DNA of 21,176 bases from the NCBI GenBank assembly GCA_036443455.1, contig JAZFYI010000011.1, positions 1 through 21,176 of the forward strand, read 5' to 3'. The position numbers and the translations under genes were made by a program. How positions within the stretch are numbered: position 1 is the stretch's first letter; each line of letters starts with the position of its first letter. This DNA comes from MnTg04 sp036443455 (GTDB lineage: Bacteria > Pseudomonadota > Gammaproteobacteria > Steroidobacterales > MnTg04). This document shows positions 8,039-14,475 of this stretch, one piece after another. The notes under the pieces were generated by a model, which saw only the letters and a list, made by a program, of their open reading frames with translations, did not search any database and was not told the origin of the DNA.

Positions 8039-8881
8039 CTAGACTTCCTGGGCCAGCTCCCAGGTCAGGATCTCCGCCTTGCGCTCCACGCCCCACCGGT
8101 AACCGCCCAGCGCGCCGCTTGCCCGCAGCACCCTATGACAGGGAATCAGCCAGGCCACCGGGTTTCTGCCGACGGCATTCGCAACGGCACGCTGGCTGTT
8201 CGGTCTGCCGATGGTCCTGGCCAGATCGCTGTAACTGGCCTGGTTGCCGCTGGGGATTTTTAGCAGCGCCTGCCAGACCTGCAACTGAAAGTTGGTACCC
8301 TTGAGCCGAAGCTGCAGCGCTTGCTCCCCGCCCGAAAAAATCTGCCCGGCGAGCGCGGACATGCCTGGCTCATTTCTTTGGAGCGTGGCATTCGGCCAGG
8401 CTTTGCTCAGCTCGGCGATTGCCTCGTCCGTACCTCGATCGACGAACGACAAATGGCTCAGGCCGCGCCGCGTACCGGCCAGCAACACGTCGCCAAAAGG
8501 GCTGGCCGAAAATCCATAGTCCAAAACCAGGCCGGCGCCGCCATTCTTGTATTCGCCGGGCGTCATGGCCTCTATCGTGACAAACAGGTCATGCAGACGC
8601 CCCGGCCCCGACAGACCGGCGTTCAGCGATGCCGACAGGATACTGGCGTGCTGATCGAGGCTTTTCTTGGCGGCGCGCAATGACAAGAACTGCACCAACT
8701 GCTTCGGCGTTATGCCGGCCCAGCTTCTGAACAGACGGTTAAAATGCCAGCTGCTCAGACCGACGTGCCTGGCGATGTCCGCCAGCCGCGGCTGATCCTG
8801 GTAGTGGTCCAGGATAAATCCGATCGCGGCGGCGATGCGCTGGTGGCTTTTGGGGTCAAGGTTCGTTGCCTGTTGATTCAT
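8039..8881 (-). CDS. AraC-type HTH fused to methylated-DNA-protein-cysteine methyltransferase (Ada-like without zinc domain)
   Basis: A 280-residue protein. Residues about 15-110 form an AraC-type double helix-turn-helix (LADIARHVGLSSWHFNRLFR, then SLRAAKKSLDQ). Residues about 115-195 resemble the MGMT ribonuclease-like domain, and 196-280 carry the alkyl acceptor: VWQALLKIPSGNQASYSDLA, then the active site IPCHRV with Cys248, then GGYRWGVERK. It should repair O6-alkylguanine and O4-alkylthymine by suicide transfer. E. coli Ada also has an N-terminal zinc domain whose Cys38 reads methyl phosphotriesters; here nothing precedes the HTH, so that sensor is absent. Start ATG at 8879-8881. It diverges from the PadR gene across 105 bp. 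HTH-MGMT proteins without the zinc domain are known elsewhere; whether this one regulates genes is open. Confidence 0.9.
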   Translation of the reverse strand: MNQQATNLDPKSHQRIAAAIGFILDHYQDQPRLADIARHVGLSSWHFNRLFRSWAGITPKQLVQFLSLRAAKKSLDQHASILSASLNAGLSGPGRLHDLFVTIEAMTPGEYKNGGAGLVLDYGFSASPFGDVLLAGTRRGLSHLSFVDRGTDEAIAELSKAWPNATLQRNEPGMSALAGQIFSGGEQALQLRLKGTNFQLQVWQALLKIPSGNQASYSDLARTIGRPNSQRAVANAVGRNPVAWLIPCHRVLRASGALGGYRWGVERKAEILTWELAQEV

Positions 8882-8948
8882 GAGCCTACTTTAGCCCCTG
8901 AAACAAACATCGCCCACCCGAAATTTGCTGAATAGCCAGGAAAAAATC

Positions 8949-8976
8949 TTGACTATTACTAACTTAATAGTATAGT
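8949..8976 (+). promoter_or_regulatory. Sigma-70-type promoter of the PadR operon
   Basis: TTGACT (8949-8954) and TATAGT (8971-8976) are separated by 16 bp and match the -35 and -10 consensus at 5/6 each. The ATG of the PadR gene is at 8987, so the transcript would begin about 0-5 nt before it. This implies a leaderless or nearly leaderless mRNA if that ATG is used. The surrounding 35 bp are markedly AT-rich compared with the rest of the window. Confidence 0.65.
8952..8971. promoter_or_regulatory. Inverted repeat in the PadR promoter, probable PadR operator
   Basis: ACTATTA (8952-8958) and TAATAGT (8965-8971) form a perfect 7-bp inverted repeat with a 6-bp centre. It fills the spacer between the -35 and -10 boxes, and a further ATAGT follows at 8972-8976. 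PadR proteins commonly bind AT-rich inverted repeats over their own promoters, so autorepression is the simplest reading. The operator assignment is inference. Confidence 0.6.
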
Positions 8977-8986
8977 TCATTTCATT

Positions 8987-9388
8987 ATGCTATCTGATTC
9001 AGAGAAGCCCGATAAGCAAAACGAGACGATGGACCTGTTCCTGCGCAAGTTCCAGAAGGAGCTGAACGCCGGGACCCTCTCGCTGGTACTGCTGGGCGTG
9101 CTGGATCGGGCGAAGGAAGAGCTTTACGGGTACCAGATTGCCAAGCTGCTGGAAAAAGCCGGCGGCGGTCGAACCATGTTCAAGCAAGGCGCCTTGTACC
9201 CGGTACTGAGAGGGATGAGCGCTAACGGCCTGCTATCGAGCCGGGTCGAGCCATCCACTTCCGGCCCGCCGCGGCGTTATTACCGGATTACAGGCAGTGG
9301 TCGCCTGGTCCTGACTAAATGGTGGGATGCCTGGCAGGCAACCCGGGATTTTGTAGACACATTGATGAACGCAAAGGATGAGAAATGA
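8987..9388 (+). CDS. PadR family transcriptional regulator
   Basis: A 133-residue DNA-binding protein. The winged helix covers about residues 27-105: LNAGTLSLVLLGVLDRAKEE, LYGYQIAKLLEK, the PadR hallmark GALYPVLRGMSANGLLSS, and the wing PPRRYYRITGSGR. It is a short PadR (class 2-like) with a C-terminal helix for dimerisation. Start: ATG at 8987 lies about 11 nt after a good -10 box and would be leaderless. ATG at 9029 (MDLFLRKFQKE) is the alternative, with only weak purine-rich sequence before it. Its stop overlaps the next start as ATGA, so it is co-translated with the HAAS/sensor membrane protein. PadR plus HAAS membrane protein is a recurring gene pair. Its inducer is unknown. Confidence 0.92.
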   Translation: MLSDSEKPDKQNETMDLFLRKFQKELNAGTLSLVLLGVLDRAKEELYGYQIAKLLEKAGGGRTMFKQGALYPVLRGMSANGLLSSRVEPSTSGPPRRYYRITGSGRLVLTKWWDAWQATRDFVDTLMNAKDEK

Positions 9389-10290
9389 ACATGTCGGCCC
9401 CCCGATCGATAGATGCCTACCTGGAGCAATTGCGACAAGCCCTGCACGGACAGGATGCCGCGGTCATCCAGGACGCCTTGTATGACGCCGAAGAATATCT
9501 TCGCGCCGAAGTCGCCGGCCAGGCCGACCGGCCGGAGGCGGAAGTACTCGAGGCGATCGCCAGCAGTTATGGTGCACCGGACGAGGTGGCGCAGGCCTAT
9601 ATCGATACCGAGATAAAGGTTCAGGCCGCGCTCGCCGCTCCGGCCATTCGCAAACCGAAATCACCGGCGGGCCGGTTGTTTGGCATATTCATGGACCCGA
9701 GGGCGTACAGCAGCCTGTTCTACCTGTTGTTTTCGATGGCCACCGGAATATTTTATTTCACCTTTGCGGTAACAGGCCTGTCTTTGTCGGCGGGTTTGAT
9801 GATCCTGATCATCGGGATTCCGTTCTTTTTGCTGTTTCTTGCGACGAGCAGGGTCCTGTCGCTGGTCGAGGGGAGAATTATTGAATCGTTCCTCGGTGTG
9901 CGCATGCCGCGCCGGCCGACTTACGATACCAGCGAGGGCGGCATTATCGAACGCATCAAGCTGATGCTCAAGGACGCGCGTACCTGGACCACGCTGCTCT
10001 ACATGCTGCTGATGTTGCCGCTGGGCGTTTTCTATTTTACCTACGCAATAGTCGGCATCGCCGTCAGCCTGACTTTCATTACTGCTCCCGTTGTTTACTT
10101 GCTGGATCATAAAGGTCTGATCAATGTCGATGTCTCGATCGGCGACCTCCCCGAATTGTTTCTGCTCGGCCCCGGATGGGCAACGCTGTTCTACTCGGTA
10201 CTCGGCATCGGCATGCTGGTCCTGGTCATGCACGGCGCCAGGGGGCTGGGCACGATGCAGGGACGCATCGCCAAGACGCTGCTGGTATAA
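9385..10290 (+). CDS. HAAS/DUF1700-like N-terminus with putative-sensor membrane domain
   Basis: A 301-residue inner-membrane protein. Residues about 5-75 form an acidic helical domain (YLEQLRQALHG, DALYDAEEYLRAEV, ASSYGAPDEVAQAYID) that matches the HAAS/DUF1700 pattern found next to PadR genes. Two copies of a membrane unit follow. Copy one (about 107-175) begins DPRAYSSLFYLLFSMATGIF and copy two (about 195-265) DARTWTTLLYMLLMLPLGVF; they align without gaps over this stretch and continue YFTFAVTGLSLS against YFTYAIVGIAVS. Each has a hydrophobic hairpin, giving four or more helices as in the putative sensor family. A final helix is at about 273-288. The start overlaps the PadR stop (ATGA), so the pair likely works together, the membrane protein perhaps sensing envelope state. 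Confidence 0.82.
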   Translation: MNMSAPRSIDAYLEQLRQALHGQDAAVIQDALYDAEEYLRAEVAGQADRPEAEVLEAIASSYGAPDEVAQAYIDTEIKVQAALAAPAIRKPKSPAGRLFGIFMDPRAYSSLFYLLFSMATGIFYFTFAVTGLSLSAGLMILIIGIPFFLLFLATSRVLSLVEGRIIESFLGVRMPRRPTYDTSEGGIIERIKLMLKDARTWTTLLYMLLMLPLGVFYFTYAIVGIAVSLTFITAPVVYLLDHKGLINVDVSIGDLPELFLLGPGWATLFYSVLGIGMLVLVMHGARGLGTMQGRIAKTLLV

Positions 10291-10297
10291 TCGTGGC

Positions 10298-10813
10298 ATG
10301 ATTAAGGCCGGCAATCGATCCGAGCACGAAAAGACACCTGGCAGAAACGTCAGCCGTACTATTGTCATAGTCGCTGGCGTTTTTTTTCTGCTGGCGTGCC
10401 CGGCAGGCGCCGATGGCATCAAGGGCTTCACAAAAACGACGATCCAGATCGAGACTCGGGCTGGCCGCAGCCTGGAATTTGAAGCATTTCTCGCCTTGTC
10501 GGGGAAACAGCAGGCGCGTGGCCTGATGTTCGTCGATGAGCTTGGCGAGCGCCAGGGAATGCTGTTCGTTTACCAACAATCCAGCAATCTCAGCATGTGG
10601 ATGAAAAACACCGTGTTGTCACTGGACATGCTGTTTATCAGGCGGGACGGCACGATTGCCCGGGTTGAAAAGGCAACCAGGCCATATGCTCTTGACCGCA
10701 TCGTGTCCGGCGAACCGGTATTGGCAGTACTCGAACTCAATGCCGGCGTAGCGGACAAATATGGGATTCAGCCGGGCGATCGAGTGATCAGCAGGTACTT
10801 TGGCAACGATTGA
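10298..10813 (+). CDS. DUF192 family exported protein
   Basis: A 171-residue protein. A hydrophobic segment at about 20-38 (TIVIVAGVFFLLACPAGA) looks like a signal peptide or anchor after a charged N-terminus. Residues about 45-168 form a DUF192 domain with its hallmarks: QARGLMFV (73-79), GMLFVY, SMWMKNTVLSLDMLFI (99-113), and VLELNAG near the end. DUF192 proteins are small beta-rich, mostly periplasmic proteins of unproven function. I chose ATG at 10298, 7 nt after the upstream stop. The frame is open further upstream but that part is only the overlapping sensor gene read in another frame. No clear Shine-Dalgarno is visible, which suggests coupling to the upstream gene. Confidence 0.85.
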   Translation: MIKAGNRSEHEKTPGRNVSRTIVIVAGVFFLLACPAGADGIKGFTKTTIQIETRAGRSLEFEAFLALSGKQQARGLMFVDELGERQGMLFVYQQSSNLSMWMKNTVLSLDMLFIRRDGTIARVEKATRPYALDRIVSGEPVLAVLELNAGVADKYGIQPGDRVISRYFGND

Positions 10814-10825
10814 CCGGGCCGGCGT

Positions 10826-11449
10826 TCAGAAAAATAATCCGTCCCGGTTGCCGCCGACCATTCTCCGCAATGTGATTTCGACCGATTCCATGGTGTCGCC
10901 ATCGCCGGAGATCGTTTTATATTCTTCGCGAATCTGATTGTCATCGATAAGTTTTTGCCACGTGCTTTGCATGGTCTCCCCGGCGTGCCCGAGAAACTCA
11001 CCGGGAACCTCGTGCAACAAGGTCTTACTGCCTGAATCGAACTCGGCCGGGAAGATGCTTTTTTCTGCGCTCACCGCGCTCATATAAAGAAACTCGTAAT
11101 TTCCGTCCTGCTCATTGAACGTGACATAAAAAAGCCTGTCCCTGGGTTCATAAAGACCGGGAAACCCGCGGGTCGCACGAACATGGGTAAATATGTCATC
11201 GCAACGAATTGCCGTACGATCGAGCACCCACACACAGGACCGGACACCGCTCGCTTCGGCGACCTGGCCGCCGGCAATCGTTTCCCGGCTGGTCATCTCC
11301 CAGATGCCGACGAGGTAATCCAGATCCGCCATGCGGACGTGGCGCTCACTCGGATAAAGACCGGCATGGATTGCCGGAACACTGACAGCGTAAACAGCTG
11401 GAGACAGCAGCAGCATTGCCATTGGAAAAAGGAATCGCGATTTCTGCAT
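10826..11449 (-). CDS. Exported protein of unknown function
   Basis: A 207-residue protein with a signal peptide at about 1-22 (FLFPMAMLLLSPAVYA, cleavage before VSVP). I chose ATG at 11447-11449 because the signal peptide begins there and GGCGGGAT precedes it; the frame is open upstream but without coding character. The mature part contains LDYLVGIWEMTSRETIAGG, a pair of Cys in RSCVWVLDRTAIRCDD that could form a disulfide, and a beta-rich centre with regularly spaced aromatics (LFYVTFNEQDGNYEFLYMSA). The start of the mature part recalls small lipocalin-like or DUF1579-like beta-barrels, but I do not recognise it firmly. It converges on the DUF192 gene (12-bp gap) and is divergent from the hemerythrin gene. 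Confidence 0.75.
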   Translation of the reverse strand: MQKSRFLFPMAMLLLSPAVYAVSVPAIHAGLYPSERHVRMADLDYLVGIWEMTSRETIAGGQVAEASGVRSCVWVLDRTAIRCDDIFTHVRATRGFPGLYEPRDRLFYVTFNEQDGNYEFLYMSAVSAEKSIFPAEFDSGSKTLLHEVPGEFLGHAGETMQSTWQKLIDDNQIREEYKTISGDGDTMESVEITLRRMVGGNRDGLFF

Positions 11450-11628
11450 GTTTATCCCGCCTGATGCCAACCCGCACATTTCACGAAGGAACTCGAAATC
11501 CGGGTGAAATACGCAGCCTGCCCAACATAGCAAGCGAGTACGCCGAATGCCCACCTATTGCGGTATCAGGACAGAATCCGTCGTTAAGACGTCGCGGCCG
11601 CCTGACACGGGCTGATTCCGGCAAAGCA

Positions 11629-11642
11629 TTGACCAATATCAA
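11629..11642. promoter_or_regulatory. FNR/DNR-type box upstream of the hemerythrin gene
   Basis: TTGACCAATATCAA matches the FNR/ANR/DNR consensus TTGAT-N4-ATCAA at 9 of 10 positions. Its centre (11635.5) lies exactly 41.5 bp before the A of the ATG at 11677, the class II activator distance if transcription starts at that base. The hexamer at 11665-11670, 22 bp past the box, is CAGACT, a weak -10. Confidence 0.7.
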
Positions 11643-11676
11643 AGAAATCCTGCCGCCAAAGGACCAGACTCCTGGC

Positions 11677-12249
11677 ATGGCTATTCCTACGACACTCTCA
11701 GCGGCAAGCCGCGTCATCGATGAACTCGGCCGCGACCATAAAAATGTCACTCGCCTGCTGAGCCTGATGGACAAACAACTTGCGGCACTAAGCCGGAATG
11801 AAAAACCCGATTTCCAGGTAATGGCGGACATCATGTCCTACATGACGCACTATCCGGACATGTTTCACCACCCCAGGGAAGAACTGGTCTTTACCCGGCT
11901 GGAAAAACGCAGTGCCGACGCGGCCCGGTTGATCAAGGAACTACGCTACGAGCACCAGTTACTGAGCGAAAGTGGCGGCGACCTGTACGACTCGATCAAG
12001 CAAGCCATCAACGATCAACTCGTCGAGAGGGAACTTTTGGCGACCAAGGCCCATGGCTATGCCGCGATGCTGCTGGATCACATGCGCAAGGAAGATGCCG
12101 GCATCTTCCCGCTGGCGCAAGTGTTGCTGGCGCCCGAAGAATGGGCCGCAATAAACCGGGAAATGGACATTCCGTCCGACCCGTTATTCGAGGGCAAGGT
12201 CGAAAAAGGATTTCTGGCTTTACAGGAATTCCTGACTTCTCACCGATAA
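11677..12249 (+). CDS. Hemerythrin-like (HHE domain) protein
   Basis: A 190-residue, mostly helical cytosolic protein. The putative di-iron ligands are spread as in HHE proteins: His21 (LGRDHKNV), His58, His64/His65 and Glu69 (DMFHHPREE), His93 (LRYEHQLL), His135 and Glu139 (LLDHMRKEDAG). This fits a four-helix bundle that binds O2 or NO, or protects and repairs iron centres as YtfE/DnrN relatives do. It is longer than a bare hemerythrin domain; residues 150-190 form an extra C-terminal part. The start is ATG at 11677. The frame is open further upstream, but that stretch contains the FNR-type box and lacks family features. Control by that box and a role in low-oxygen or NO stress are inference. 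Confidence 0.88.
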   Translation: MAIPTTLSAASRVIDELGRDHKNVTRLLSLMDKQLAALSRNEKPDFQVMADIMSYMTHYPDMFHHPREELVFTRLEKRSADAARLIKELRYEHQLLSESGGDLYDSIKQAINDQLVERELLATKAHGYAAMLLDHMRKEDAGIFPLAQVLLAPEEWAAINREMDIPSDPLFEGKVEKGFLALQEFLTSHR

Positions 12250-12306
12250 ACGGCAGGCAAAAAACTGGCGCCTTGGGCCCACCACCACTTCCATATCGGC
12301 CGCTGT

Positions 12307-13530
12307 TTAATAGCTGGCGGTAAACATCAGCCAGATTTTTGTCGTATCGCTTGCCAGGGAATCGGCCGAATAGCTGGCAAATTTCAGCAACGCGCCATAA
12401 CCGCCCGCGAACTTGCGGCTGATTGAGAAATCCCATTCATCACCATAATCCAGCGACCCGTCCTCCTGGTCGAACTGGTGATAAACCAGCGCCGCCTTGT
12501 AGTCACCGAGTCTTGCGCCAAAACTCAGGTAGATGTCCGTTGTACCACCGGCCGGGTTACTGAGGAACTGGTCGGCCCAACCCTGGAATTTATGCAGCGT
12601 AGCCAGCGGAGTCTGAAAACTCATCGTGGGGTCCCCGTCCTGACCTCCCAGTGACTCGTATCCAAGCATGATCGAATAACGGTCGAACGCGACGCCCAAC
12701 TCACCGAGAAAATAATTTTCGGAGTAATTGTTCGGGTTGTCCTTGTAGTCGCTTTGCCTGGCAAACTCGAGCGTGTACTTGAGCCTGGTCTCGCCCGACA
12801 GATCGCCAGCGCCGGCAAAACGCAGGCCAAAAGTACGGCTGGATGACGCGGGCGCCGATTCCAGATCGAGGAAATAGCCGTATGCGGATAGCCTGCCAGC
12901 ATGTAAACCGCTGTAAACCGCATGCACAAGGTGCGAATTGCTGTCGAAGCTCCGCGCTGGCGTACCGGGCGCACCGTCATCTGGTCCGAAAATCCGGCTG
13001 ACATCGGCAATGTATATGTAGTTCAACTCGAGATCGGAGACGCTTTTATTGACCGCGCGAAGCCCGCTGAAGGTCTGTTCGTTCTGCCGCCAGCCAACGC
13101 CGCCGACGAAGCGCTGACCATCCAGGTTGATTCTTTGCCGGCCATACTTCAGTACGGTGTTCTTCATCCCGGCAAACTGAATATAGGCTTCATTAACGCT
13201 GGTGCCGGTTGGATCGGCGACTACCGGATAGGTGGTCTTGCCGTTGCGGCTACTGTTGTAATCGTCGGGCCCGATGTTGGCGATATTATCCATCTCGAGG
13301 ACTGCGGAGAAATCGCTCCAGCTCGCTGTTTTATAGGTCAGACGCGACCGCAACGTGGACGCTTTGGCATCATTCGCTACGGGATCCTGATCAACAAACT
13401 CAAAACGATATCTGAAACTCAGCGTGACATCGCCTTCGGCGATTGCCTCGGTGAATGACAGTTCTTCCGCATTCGCTGCAGATAAAAACAGCGTCGAAAG
13501 CAAAGCAAGAGAAAACATCCTGCATTTCAT
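12307..13530 (-). CDS. Outer-membrane porin, alginate-export-like beta-barrel
   Basis: A 407-residue outer-membrane protein. The signal peptide is about 1-21 (MFSLALLSTLFLSAANA, then EELS). The mature protein alternates amphipathic strands and turns, as in FRYRFEFVDQD, TLRSRLTYKT, VLKYGRQRINLDGQRFVGGV and RFAGAGDLSGE, and ends in WLMFTASY with the C-terminal aromatic residue expected for a beta-barrel. The pattern resembles alginate-export or phosphate-selective porins found in many Gammaproteobacteria. ATG at 13528-13530 was chosen for the signal peptide and the GGAG upstream; a TTG at 13566 or ATG at 13518 are alternatives. It converges on the hemerythrin gene and diverges from the TonB receptor fragment, sharing an FNR-type box with it. 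The solute is unknown. Confidence 0.85.
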   Translation of the reverse strand: MKCRMFSLALLSTLFLSAANAEELSFTEAIAEGDVTLSFRYRFEFVDQDPVANDAKASTLRSRLTYKTASWSDFSAVLEMDNIANIGPDDYNSSRNGKTTYPVVADPTGTSVNEAYIQFAGMKNTVLKYGRQRINLDGQRFVGGVGWRQNEQTFSGLRAVNKSVSDLELNYIYIADVSRIFGPDDGAPGTPARSFDSNSHLVHAVYSGLHAGRLSAYGYFLDLESAPASSSRTFGLRFAGAGDLSGETRLKYTLEFARQSDYKDNPNNYSENYFLGELGVAFDRYSIMLGYESLGGQDGDPTMSFQTPLATLHKFQGWADQFLSNPAGGTTDIYLSFGARLGDYKAALVYHQFDQEDGSLDYGDEWDFSISRKFAGGYGALLKFASYSADSLASDTTKIWLMFTASY

Positions 13531-13565
13531 AACGACCACTCCGCGGGACCATTGAATATTAGCCA

Positions 13566-13571
13566 ATTTTC
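13566..13571 (-). promoter_or_regulatory. Predicted -10 box of the porin promoter
   Basis: On the minus strand this hexamer reads GAAAAT (4/6 to TATAAT). It lies 22 bp from the shared FNR-type box, the class II spacing. Transcription would start near 13559 and give a leader of about 29 nt with GGAG before the ATG at 13530. Confidence 0.45.
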
Positions 13572-13593
13572 GCCCGTCCCGCTCCTCGATACC

Positions 13594-13607
13594 TTGACCC
13601 AGATCAA
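13594..13607. promoter_or_regulatory. FNR/DNR-type box shared by the porin and TonB receptor promoters
   Basis: TTGACCCAGATCAA matches TTGAT-N4-ATCAA at 9 of 10 positions. It sits between two divergent genes with a -10-like hexamer on each side: GAAAAT 22 bp to the left and TAGGAT 21 bp to the right. One bound dimer could therefore activate both promoters in class II geometry. Confidence 0.7.
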
Positions 13608-13628
13608 AGCGGTTACTCGTCCGGCGCT

Positions 13629-13634
13629 TAGGAT
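13629..13634 (+). promoter_or_regulatory. Predicted -10 box of the TonB receptor promoter
   Basis: TAGGAT (4/6 to TATAAT) starts 21 bp after the FNR-type box. It is the same hexamer found at the matching position before hemN. Start of transcription would be near 13641, about 20 nt before the ATG, leaving room for the GGAG Shine-Dalgarno. Confidence 0.5.
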
Positions 13635-13660
13635 GTATTCCTGGTTTTCAGGAGTAAGAC

Positions 13661-14056
13661 ATGGGCAAACTGACCCTCGCTGCAACACTTGTCACCCTGC
13701 TGTTTTCGGCGGGCGCTATCGCGCAGGCCAACCCGGAACCTGGCGCCGCCAGCGATTCCGCCGAGGATCAGCCACATGAGCTCGAAACGCTTTCGGTCAT
13801 CGCCAATAAGTCGGCGCGTCCTCTCGGCGATATCGTCGGCACGATCAGCGTTATCAGTGACCAGCAGATGGAGCATGAGCTGACCCAGGACATCAAGGAC
13901 CTGGTGAGATACGAGCCAGGTATCAGCGTTCGCTACGACCCCAATCGATTCGGCCTGGGTGGATTCAATATTCGCGGCGTCGATGGCAACCATATTGCGA
14001 TCGAAATTGACGGCGTGCAGGCGGCGGCTGATATCGCCCAGCAGGCGGAAGCATGA
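13661..14056 (+). pseudogene. TonB-dependent (heme-type) receptor, 5' fragment: signal peptide and part of the plug only
   Basis: Only 131 codons of a protein that should have about 650-750. The signal peptide is about 1-22 (LAATLVTLLFSAGAIAQ). A TonB-box-like LETLSVIANK (41-50) follows, then the first half of a plug domain: ISVISDQQMEHELTQDIKDL, RYEPGISVRYDPNRFG and FNIRGVDGNHIAIEIDGV (102-119). The wording is closest to hemoglobin/heme receptors. After about residue 119 the family match stops; the last dozen codons (QAAADIAQQAEA) are the opposite strand of the DNR-like gene, and TGA follows. The whole beta-barrel is missing. Promoter, GGAG Shine-Dalgarno (6-nt spacer) and start are intact, so a useless secreted peptide may still be made. 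It is either a real deletion remnant or an assembly join near 14.01 kb. Confidence 0.85.
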
Positions 14057-14440
14057 TGCGTTGCTATCGGCCAGTTGTTCCAGGTACAGCAACGATGGGA
14101 TCACGACCAGGCTGGCATCTTCTATCGCCTGGGCGCTTACCGGGTAACGGTGGCCTGTCATGAAGGCGACCGCTTCGGCAAAAGTCTGCCCCGGGTAGAC
14201 CACTTCGACGATTTTCTGGTTGCCGTCACGCGAATTGAGGCATAACTTGATTTGCCCGGAAATGACCAGGTAAAAAAACTTCGCCTTATCCCCCTGGTGG
14301 AAAAGTGTTTCGCCCGACTTGATATTCAGCAAACGGGAACTCGCGCCAATTTTTTGCTGCTGCTGTACCGTGAAACTGGAAAACAGGTAATGCTCCGCAA
14401 GCAAGCCTGTTTCGCTGGTTTTCCTGGCTGTTGCGTTCAT
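14012..14440 (-). pseudogene. DNR/FNR-family regulator, N-terminal sensor half only; DNA-binding domain lost
   Basis: About 143 codons match the effector domain of Crp/FNR proteins of the DNR type: LFHQGDKAKFFYLVISGQIK, EVVYPGQTFAEAVAFMTGHRY, SAQAIEDASLVVIP and LLGDISRRLHA. There are no N-terminal FNR-type cysteines, so it is not an iron-sulfur FNR; DNR proteins sense NO through heme. Past RRLHA the dimerisation helix and winged helix should follow (total about 225-230 residues). Instead the frame runs into the antisense strand of the TonB receptor fragment and stays open to 13628, which would give a 270-residue hybrid. It lies 35 bp after hemN in the same direction, probably co-transcribed. 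Without its HTH it cannot act on the nearby FNR/DNR boxes. Confidence 0.85.
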
Positions 14441-14475
14441 ATCGGTGCGTTCATTGACCAGGCATCGTCTGCTTG

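Noticed and set aside
10286..10291. Perfect TATAAT before the DUF192 gene
   Set aside because: It overlaps the stop of the sensor gene and has no -35 match at 16-18 bp; the 7-nt gap favours an operon.
12250..12306. GC-rich stretch between the convergent hemerythrin and porin genes as a terminator
   Set aside because: The TGGCGCC/GGGCCCA arms do not pair well and no T-tract follows.
13628..14011. C-terminal extension of the DNR-like frame, giving a 270-residue protein
   Set aside because: This part is the reverse strand of the TonB receptor signal and plug sequence; it has no winged helix and no family features. The frame is open by chance.
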